In this document: in pieces, positions 1 to 3,870 of the stretch
Position numbering within the stretch: the stretch's first letter is position 1
Layout of the letters: each line of letters opens with the position of its first letter
DNA from: RGIG6291 sp964602275
GTDB taxonomy: Bacteria; Bacillota; Clostridia; TANB77; UBA1234
Direction: 5' to 3'
Assembly (NCBI GenBank): GCA_964602275.1
Contig: CAZRQF010000065.1
Coordinates: 1 to 5,361, forward strand
DNA: 5,361 bases
The notes under the pieces: generated by a model
The model's input: the letters and a program-made list of their open reading frames with translations, nothing else
Database searches by the model: none
What the model was told of the DNA's origin: nothing
Translations under genes and position numbers: made by a program

Positions 1-18
1 TTAGTTTGCATCACAAAT

Positions 19-54
19 AAAAAAGTCAAGATTTTTAAAAATCTTGACTTTTTT
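19..54. terminator. Intrinsic terminator, probably bidirectional
   Basis: A perfect inverted repeat with arms at 19-36 and 37-54, centred on a TTTTT/AAAAA junction. The GC-containing core is GTCAAGA/TCTTGAC, flanked by an A run on one side and a T run on the other. It lies directly after the stop codon of the minus-strand gene (58-60), so on that strand it reads as a hairpin followed by U residues. Its symmetry means it could also stop transcription arriving from the left on the plus strand. Confidence 0.85.
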
Positions 55-57
55 GGT

Positions 58-411
58 TTAGTTAGTTGTGAAGTAGATATAAGTGTTACAGTACTTGTAG
101 CGCTTATATCCGCTGCCGACATCTACACACTCCGTGCAAAGTGCATTTAATGCATCACGCATTTCGCAAATTGCAGAGTAAGTAGGTTGCGTCATGGTGT
201 CGTGAGTCGGTGCAATCAGCAGTTCTCGAGGATTGAATCTTTCGATTTTGTAGAAAATCTTCTCGAGATCCCATTTGTCAAATTTTGACGAAAGGTCGTA
301 CCAAATAGAGTATGGAGCTTTTGCCTTTGTAGCAAGCATTGCTTCAAACTCCTTGGAGAGGAGATCGTCGGTCCGGTAAACATTGTTGACTTCAAGTTCA
401 AATAGCTTCAT
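58..411 (-). CDS. Hypothetical protein, 117 aa, function unknown
   Basis: I do not recognise this protein. The gene is convincing because it has a strong ribosome binding site (GGGAGGA on the minus strand, 418-424, six bases from ATG), a near-consensus promoter upstream and a terminator right after its TAA stop. The product is soluble in appearance: no signal peptide and no membrane segment. The first 60 residues look helical and charged, and are followed by a likely beta strand (ELLIAPTHD, about 63-71). Four Cys lie in the second half (82, 92, 95, 108). They include a CxxC-like pair (92/95), but the spacing is not a clear zinc-binding motif. The C-terminus is rich in Tyr and Lys. GC is clearly higher than in the genes from 1595 onwards. 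It shares a promoter region with the divergent metallophosphoesterase, so the two may be co-regulated. No function is assigned. Confidence 0.8.
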   Translation of the reverse strand: MKLFELEVNNVYRTDDLLSKEFEAMLATKAKAPYSIWYDLSSKFDKWDLEKIFYKIERFNPRELLIAPTHDTMTQPTYSAICEMRDALNALCTECVDVGSGYKRYKYCNTYIYFTTN

Positions 412-417
412 ACTTGA

Positions 418-424
418 TCCTCCC
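418..424 (-). promoter_or_regulatory. Ribosome binding site of the 117-aa gene
   Basis: On the minus strand this reads GGGAGGA, six bases before the ATG at 411-409. It fixes the start of the 117-aa protein. Confidence 0.8.
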
Positions 425-458
425 TTTTTGGTAGGTTATAGAAATAAGATACATTTAC

Positions 459-487
459 ATTATAGCACTAAAGGTTACATAAGTCAA
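459..487 (-). promoter_or_regulatory. Sigma-A promoter for the minus-strand gene
   Basis: On the minus strand the -35 box is TTGACT (plus coordinates 482-487) and the -10 box is TATAAT (459-464), separated by exactly 17 bp. Transcription would start near 452, giving a leader of about 40 nt before the 117-aa gene. Confidence 0.85.
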
Positions 488-493
488 GTTTAC

Positions 494-507
494 AAAAAGT
501 ACTTTTT
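494..507. promoter_or_regulatory. Perfect 14-bp palindrome between divergent -35 boxes (candidate operator)
   Basis: AAAAAGTACTTTTT is a perfect dyad with its centre between 500 and 501. It lies almost midway between the two outward-facing -35 boxes (482-487 and 511-516), where a dimeric regulator could act on both promoters. Its AT content makes chance occurrence more likely than for a GC-rich palindrome, so the operator role is inference. Confidence 0.4.
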
Positions 508-510
508 TCA

Positions 511-539
511 TTGACAAAGTTCGACATATAAAATATACT
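511..539 (+). promoter_or_regulatory. Sigma-A promoter for the metallophosphoesterase gene
   Basis: The -35 box is TTGACA (511-516, full consensus) and the -10 box is TATACT (534-539), with a 17-bp spacer. The start would be near 546, giving a leader of about 60 nt. Confidence 0.85.
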
Positions 540-547
540 ATTTGTGA

Positions 548-570
548 AGGGGGAATCTTGCAAAACCCCT
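548..570 (+). other. Weak hairpin at the 5' end of the metallophosphoesterase mRNA
   Basis: AGGGG (548-552) can pair with CCCCT (566-570) across a 13-nt loop. It would form almost at the 5' end of the transcript predicted from the 511-539 promoter. It could stabilise the mRNA or be fortuitous. It has no T run, so it is not a terminator. Confidence 0.3.
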
Positions 571-592
571 ATGTTTTGATAATTCATGACAT

Positions 593-600
593 AAGGAGGT
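593..600 (+). promoter_or_regulatory. Ribosome binding site of the metallophosphoesterase gene
   Basis: AAGGAGGT is complementary to the 16S rRNA tail without mismatch and sits six bases before the ATG at 607, which fixes that start. Confidence 0.9.
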
Positions 601-606
601 AAATAG

Positions 607-1491
607 ATGGTAAATCTATTAAACTTGTGCGAACGGCTAATCAGAAATTGGATTTTGGTAAGTGAGGTAGAAAACCTTGTTTCTGTTGATTATCTTAGAG
701 CGTTTGTAAATAGAAACTATATGGAATTGATTGAGCGAATTGACAATGGACAAGACCGCTATTATAAGGTTATAAGAAAAAAGATTCCTGTTTGTTTCAT
801 CTCTGATGATAATAATTCACAATTTTCGTTTTTGGATTTGTCTGATATTCATTTTGGGCATTCTGAGTTTAAAGAAAGTATGTTGCGCGACAAGTTGCAC
901 GAAGCAATCGATAAAGGCGTAGAGCATGTGTTCATTGCGGGCGACATTTTTGAAGGTATTTTTAAGAATGTATCGTATGAAGAGGCACTTGCCATTGAAT
1001 ATCAGCAACTTGACATGGCATACAATGTGTTTAAAGATTACAATTTGAATTATTATGCAATTAATGGTAATCATGATTATACTTTTGAGTTCTACGGCTT
1101 GCATAATCCGATAGATTTGCTTAAAACTAAACTTAGACGGATTGGCATTAACTTCAATTTCTTTGATGTTTACATGATGGATTTCATTATTGCTGGCGTA
1201 GCTAAGCGTGTAATGCATATTGAAAAATATAAGAAGCCTAAGAGTGGTTTTTGCGTAACTGAAAGAATTAGTCGTTTTACTGACGAAGAGCTAATCGTGA
1301 AATGCGGTGGTAAAAAATATCCGGTTAGATTTTTTACCTGCGGTCATATTCATATAAATATGAGTTTGTATGATGAAGAAAGACATATCTACATTTCACA
1401 ACCTGGTTCTTTTGTACAAGGTGATAGCAATTGCGTACGAGGCATTTTTGTTATGGGGGAAGTAGATGACGAAAATGTTATCGTATATTAA
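607..1491 (+). CDS. Calcineurin-like metallophosphoesterase, 294 aa
   Basis: A metal-dependent phosphoesterase, probably cytoplasmic, since no signal peptide or membrane segment is visible. The family signature is complete: D80-x-H82 (LSDIHFGH), G112-D113 with E116 (GDIFEG), G154-N155-H156-D157 (GNHD), a candidate metal-ligand His at 204, and G246-H247-x-H249 (GHIH), followed by the usual QPGS turn near 265-268. These residues build the dinuclear metal site. The family hydrolyses phosphomono- or diesters, including nucleic acids in the Mre11/SbcD branch; the substrate here cannot be read from sequence. The catalytic domain begins only near residue 74. The first ~70 residues form a charged, mainly helical extension that I do not recognise. 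Start chosen for its excellent ribosome binding site. It is transcribed alone: own promoter, terminator immediately after the stop, and a shared divergent control region with the 117-aa gene. Confidence 0.9.
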   Translation: MVNLLNLCERLIRNWILVSEVENLVSVDYLRAFVNRNYMELIERIDNGQDRYYKVIRKKIPVCFISDDNNSQFSFLDLSDIHFGHSEFKESMLRDKLHEAIDKGVEHVFIAGDIFEGIFKNVSYEEALAIEYQQLDMAYNVFKDYNLNYYAINGNHDYTFEFYGLHNPIDLLKTKLRRIGINFNFFDVYMMDFIIAGVAKRVMHIEKYKKPKSGFCVTERISRFTDEELIVKCGGKKYPVRFFTCGHIHINMSLYDEERHIYISQPGSFVQGDSNCVRGIFVMGEVDDENVIVY

Positions 1492-1492
1492 T

Positions 1493-1532
1493 AAAAAATA
1501 CTCATTTAGTTTTTTCTAAATGAGTATTTTTT
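1493..1532 (+). terminator. Intrinsic terminator after the metallophosphoesterase gene
   Basis: Arms at 1493-1509 and 1516-1532 are perfectly complementary, with a TTTTTT loop. The core ATACTCATTTAG/CTAAATGAGTAT is followed by a run of seven T. It begins two bases after the stop codon and separates this gene from the murT-like transcript. Confidence 0.92.
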
Positions 1533-1547
1533 TGTAGTATACATTCA

Positions 1548-1576
1548 TTGCAAATATGCTCTATGTGTGATAATAT
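1548..1576 (+). promoter_or_regulatory. Probable promoter of the murT-gatD-like operon
   Basis: A -35-like TTGCAA (1548-1553) and a -10-like TAATAT (1571-1576) are spaced by 17 bp, with an extended -10 TG at 1568-1569. The predicted start (about 1583) falls at the ribosome binding site, so the leader would be only about 12 nt. That is tight, and a start from the weaker TAGTAT at 1535-1540 is an alternative. Confidence 0.45.
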
Positions 1577-1582
1577 TTATTC

Positions 1583-1588
1583 GAGGTG
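1583..1588 (+). promoter_or_regulatory. Ribosome binding site deciding the murT-like start
   Basis: GAGGTG lies six bases before ATG at 1595. An in-frame GTG at 1586 is inside this site and so is an unlikely start. Confidence 0.8.
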
Positions 1589-1594
1589 ATAGGT

Positions 1595-2911
1595 ATGAAA
1601 ACTGCACTAATAATATTAATGAGTAAATTGTTATACAAAGTTGGGAAGTTTATAGGAAAAGGAAGTAGTTTGCCAGGGCAGATTGCTTTAAAATTTGATA
1701 AAAATATATTGGCAAAGTTAAAATTGCCTAAAGATATTGTTGTTATAACCGGAAGTAACGGGAAAACTTCAACCACCGAAATGGTTTGCAATATCTTGCA
1801 AAAAAATGGCTACACAGTTGGCTGCAATAAAGAGGGCTCAAATCAAACAGAAGGCGTTACAACAATGATTTTAAATTGTTGCAATTTGCGTGGTGAAGTG
1901 AAAAAAGATGTACTCGTAATAGAAAGTGATGAAAGATATTTAAGACATACCCTAAAATTCTTTACACCAAAATATATTGTAGTAACTAATTTATATCGAG
2001 ATCAAATGACACGAAACGGGCATCCAGAGCTTATTTATAAGATTATAAAAGAAGGAATAGACGAAAAAGCAACGCTAATTTTAAATGCAGACGACCCATT
2101 ATCATCATTATACGGCTATCAAAAAGATAATGTAGTTTATTTGGGAATGAATGAAAATAAACTTTCTACAAAAGAAAATACAAGTGTATATAACGATGGA
2201 AAGTATTGTCCAAATTGCAAATCTATCATGACATATGATTATTATAATTATGCTCATATCGGCAGTTATCATTGTGAAAATTGCGGACACGAACGAAAAG
2301 AGCCAGCTTATGCGGTGACTGATGTTGATTTGCAAAAAGGAGAAATAGTTATAAATGGCAAATATAATATTTCTATGAGTTTAAGAAGTGTATATAACGC
2401 ATACAATATGCTAGCGGCGTTTGCTGTTACAAATTTGATTGGAATAAGCGAAGACAAAATAGTTAGTGAACTAACTGAATATGTAATGAAAAATGATAGA
2501 GTTCAAACATTTGAATTAAATGGGCATGAGGCAATGTTACTTACTTCAAAGCATGAAAACTCTATTTCATATAATCAATCGTTGTCATATTTAGTTAATG
2601 AGAAAAAAGATTGTACAGTTGTTTTAATAGTTGATGCTGTTAGTAGAAAATATTTCACTAGTGAAACATCTTGGCTATGGGATATTGATTTTGAACTTTT
2701 AAATGCTGAATGTGTAAAAAAGATAGTTTTAGCTGGAAAATATGTTCACGACTTAAAGACAAGATTTGATTACGCTAAAATAGATAATAGTAAAATTTCT
2801 ACATATGAAAATTTAGACGATATGATGCAAGCGGTTAAAGAAAATTCGATTGGTAAAATTTATGTTGTTACTTGTTTTTCAGATAGAATGAAATTTATGA
2901 ATAGGAGGTAA
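1595..2911 (+). CDS. murT: MurT-like Mur ligase family protein, 438 aa
   Basis: MurT is the ATP-dependent subunit of lipid II isoglutaminyl synthase: it activates the D-Glu alpha-carboxylate of lipid II, and GatD supplies ammonia for amidation at the cytoplasmic membrane. Seen here: a Mur-ligase P-loop TGSNGKTS (52-59), the ExDE motif at 110-113 (ESDER), NLYRDQ (132-137), a four-Cys zinc ribbon typical of MurT (C205, C208, C227, C230), NAYNMLAAFAV (268-278) and a MurT C-terminal (DUF1727) domain ending with SWLWDIDFE (359-367). Length matches characterised MurT proteins. The C-terminal domain departs from the family: the usual KNPAGFNQ is a longer KHENSISYNQ (319-328), and the NDxxADGRD stretch before SWxWD is replaced by VDAVSRKYFTSET (346-358), leaving D347 as the likely counterpart of the conserved catalytic Asp. 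The stop codon overlaps the next gene's ribosome binding region, so the two are coupled. The family is secure; activity as true MurT is uncertain. Confidence 0.85.
   Translation: MKTALIILMSKLLYKVGKFIGKGSSLPGQIALKFDKNILAKLKLPKDIVVITGSNGKTSTTEMVCNILQKNGYTVGCNKEGSNQTEGVTTMILNCCNLRGEVKKDVLVIESDERYLRHTLKFFTPKYIVVTNLYRDQMTRNGHPELIYKIIKEGIDEKATLILNADDPLSSLYGYQKDNVVYLGMNENKLSTKENTSVYNDGKYCPNCKSIMTYDYYNYAHIGSYHCENCGHERKEPAYAVTDVDLQKGEIVINGKYNISMSLRSVYNAYNMLAAFAVTNLIGISEDKIVSELTEYVMKNDRVQTFELNGHEAMLLTSKHENSISYNQSLSYLVNEKKDCTVVLIVDAVSRKYFTSETSWLWDIDFELLNAECVKKIVLAGKYVHDLKTRFDYAKIDNSKISTYENLDDMMQAVKENSIGKIYVVTCFSDRMKFMNRR
2903..2908 (+). promoter_or_regulatory. Ribosome binding site of gatD-like gene, inside the murT-like 3' end
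   Basis: AGGAGG forms the last two sense codons (Arg-Arg) of the murT-like gene and lies eight bases before ATG 2917. This arrangement suggests translational coupling and matched production of the two subunits. Confidence 0.85.
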
Positions 2912-2916
2912 TAATT

Positions 2917-3639
2917 ATGGTTGTAAAAATATTGCATTGGTATTACGATATTATGAATTTATATGGCGAGTATGGAAACATAAAAATTATTGAGAAGCAT
3001 TTGCAAGACCAAGGGGTACAATCTATCATAGATAAAAAAACGGTAAATGAACATATAAACTTAGACGAATATGACTTTATATACATAGGAGCGGGAACAG
3101 AGGATAATCAAACATTTGTTATGAATGACATGAAAAAATATGCGGAGGCATTAAAAAAATATATAGATAGTGAAAAAGTGGCACTTTTTACAGGAAATAG
3201 TTATGAAATGCTTGGCAAAAAAATAAATGAAGAAGAGGCACTTGGGATATTTGATTTTGAAACGAAAATTTTAGAGGACAGAATAACATCTGATGTTATA
3301 TATAAAAGCAAATTTTTTAAAAACAGAGCAGTTGGGTTTGTCAACAAGATGACAAATGTAACACATAACTTAAATCCTTTATTTGAAGTAGAATTTGGCG
3401 TTGGAGAAAACCAAAATAATGACACGGAAGGAATTAAGTACAAAAATTTATATGGAACACATCTTACAGGTCCACTACTAGTTAGAAATCCTGAGATATT
3501 AGAAAAAACAGTTAGACTTATTTGTATGCAAAAAGATAGAAACTATGTATGCAAAAAGATAAAATATACAAACGAAAAAGAAGGATATGAATTAGTGCTA
3601 AATGAATTGAAAAATAGAATGGGAGAGAATAAAAAGTAG
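2917..3639 (+). CDS. gatD: GatD-like class I glutamine amidotransferase homologue lacking catalytic residues, 240 aa
   Basis: GatD is the CobB/CobQ-type glutaminase partner of MurT. The framework is clearly present: YYDIMNLYGEYGN (9-21; family YPDLMNLYGDRGN), GAGTEDNQ (58-65; family GGGQDREQ), SYEMLG (95-100; family GYQLLG), EG at 171-172 and GTHLTGPLLVRNP (180-192; family GTYLHGPLLPKNP). The catalytic positions are not kept. Aligning LFTGNSYEMLG with LAICGGYQLLG puts G93 in place of the nucleophilic Cys, and T184 replaces the catalytic His; a different His (182) lies two residues earlier. The GFENH motif is GFVNK (140-144). By family knowledge such a protein should not hydrolyse glutamine. 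The ORF is intact and coupled to its partner, so it is not a decaying gene by appearance. It may be a structural subunit, or serve a reaction using ammonia or another amine. No terminator separates it from the next promoter at 3647. Confidence 0.82.
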   Translation: MVVKILHWYYDIMNLYGEYGNIKIIEKHLQDQGVQSIIDKKTVNEHINLDEYDFIYIGAGTEDNQTFVMNDMKKYAEALKKYIDSEKVALFTGNSYEMLGKKINEEEALGIFDFETKILEDRITSDVIYKSKFFKNRAVGFVNKMTNVTHNLNPLFEVEFGVGENQNNDTEGIKYKNLYGTHLTGPLLVRNPEILEKTVRLICMQKDRNYVCKKIKYTNEKEGYELVLNELKNRMGENKK

Positions 3640-3646
3640 AAAAAGG

Positions 3647-3675
3647 TTGACTGTAATAGAGAAAGATAGTATACT
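3647..3675 (+). promoter_or_regulatory. Sigma-A promoter of the leader and dipeptidase gene
   Basis: TTGACT (3647-3652) and TATACT (3670-3675) are separated by exactly 17 bp. It begins eight bases after the gatD-like stop codon. The start would be near 3682, just ahead of the leader peptide's ribosome binding site. Confidence 0.85.
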
Positions 3676-3698
3676 ACCATTAATATGAGGTGAAAAAA

Positions 3699-3752
3699 AT
3701 GAAAAAATATGCAGATATATTTATAGTACATCATCATTATGGTAACGCTTGA
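3699..3752 (+). CDS. Leader peptide with three consecutive His codons, 17 aa
   Basis: The short ORF reads MKKYADIFIVHHHYGNA and ends with TGA. It has a good ribosome binding site, GAGGTG at 3687-3692, six bases before ATG, and lies about 17 nt into the transcript predicted from the promoter at 3647-3675. Three His codons (all CAT, 3729-3737) stand together near the end, as in classical amino-acid attenuator leader peptides such as HisL of enteric bacteria. Downstream come mutually exclusive hairpins, a terminator and a gene of the Xaa-His dipeptidase family, so His-tRNA supply is the obvious signal. The peptide itself probably has no other function. The conserved-looking tail YGNA could alternatively mean that the nascent peptide sequence itself stalls the ribosome. 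The frame stays open for 22 more codons after TGA, up to TAA at 3816-3818. Confidence 0.7.
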   Translation: MKKYADIFIVHHHYGNA

Positions 3753-3775
3753 TACCAAAAACCGTTAGGTAGGTA
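3753..3775 (+). promoter_or_regulatory. Attenuator element: preemptor hairpin formed when the ribosome stalls early
   Basis: TACC (3753-3756) pairs with GGTA (3772-3775), and ACC (3761-3763) pairs with GGT (3768-3770) around a GTTA loop. A ribosome waiting at the His codons leaves this segment free; a ribosome at the TGA stop covers its 5' part. When formed, it takes the left arm of the 3770-3798 hairpin. The pairing is short and bulged, so this is the weakest part of the model. Confidence 0.4.
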
Positions 3776-3798
3776 CAAGTGTTTTAGTGTTGTGCCTA
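3770..3798 (+). promoter_or_regulatory. Attenuator element: anti-antiterminator hairpin
   Basis: TAGGTACAA (3770-3778) pairs with TTGTGCCTA (3790-3798): nine consecutive pairs, one of them G-U, with an 11-nt loop. It hides the segment GCCTA that would otherwise pair with the terminator's left arm, so its formation favours termination. Confidence 0.65.
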
Positions 3799-3830
3799 TG
3801 AATCTGCTAAAGATATAAAAAGTATAGGCA
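3793..3830 (+). promoter_or_regulatory. Attenuator element: antiterminator pairing
   Basis: TGCCTAT (3793-3799) is a perfect complement of ATAGGCA (3824-3830). G-U pairs can extend it at both ends. It excludes the 3770-3798 hairpin on one side and the terminator on the other, as required for an antiterminator. Confidence 0.6.
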
Positions 3831-3854
3831 TTAACATGTCTATACTTTTTTATT
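3817..3854 (+). terminator. Attenuator terminator upstream of the dipeptidase gene
   Basis: AAAAAGTATAGGCAT (3817-3831) pairs with ATGTCTATACTTTTT (3836-3850) around a TAAC loop: 15 pairs with one G-U, followed by more T. It lies between the leader peptide and the start codon at 3871, with no complete gene in between, so its role is conditional. It is also the first terminator met by transcripts coming from the murT-gatD-like genes. Confidence 0.88.
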
Positions 3855-3870
3855 TGGAGATAAGATAGCA

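Noticed and set aside
1..20. C-terminal end of a plus-strand gene stopping at TAG (2-4) or TAA (18-20)
   Set aside because: Too few bases to support coding. The bidirectional terminator would fit a convergent gene, but nothing more can be seen.
494..507. Palindrome AAAAAGTACTTTTT as a transcription terminator
   Set aside because: It has no loop, almost no GC in the stem, and lies between two promoters where no transcript is expected to cross.
817..1218. Minus-strand ORF of 133 codons inside the metallophosphoesterase gene, and other antisense ORFs at 2108-2335, 3201-3443, 3543-3758, 3914-4231, 4191-4469 and 4854-5111
   Set aside because: They lie opposite clear protein-family genes or the attenuator, have low-complexity hydrophobic translations that mirror AT-rich sense codons, and I saw no promoter or ribosome binding site for them.
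1586..1594. Alternative GTG start of the murT-like gene
   Set aside because: The GTG is part of the ribosome binding site GAGGTG that serves ATG 1595, and no other site precedes it.
3764..3778. T-box-like sequence TTAGGTAGGTACAAG upstream of the dipeptidase
   Set aside because: It resembles the T-box AGGGTGGNACCGCG only in part. The leader is also too short for stem I and the specifier loop, and it contains a translated ORF instead.
3699..3818. Reading the leader as a 39-aa protein with TGA as Trp (code 4)
   Set aside because: The full-length genes use TGG for Trp and contain no in-frame TGA, which would be very unlikely under code 4.
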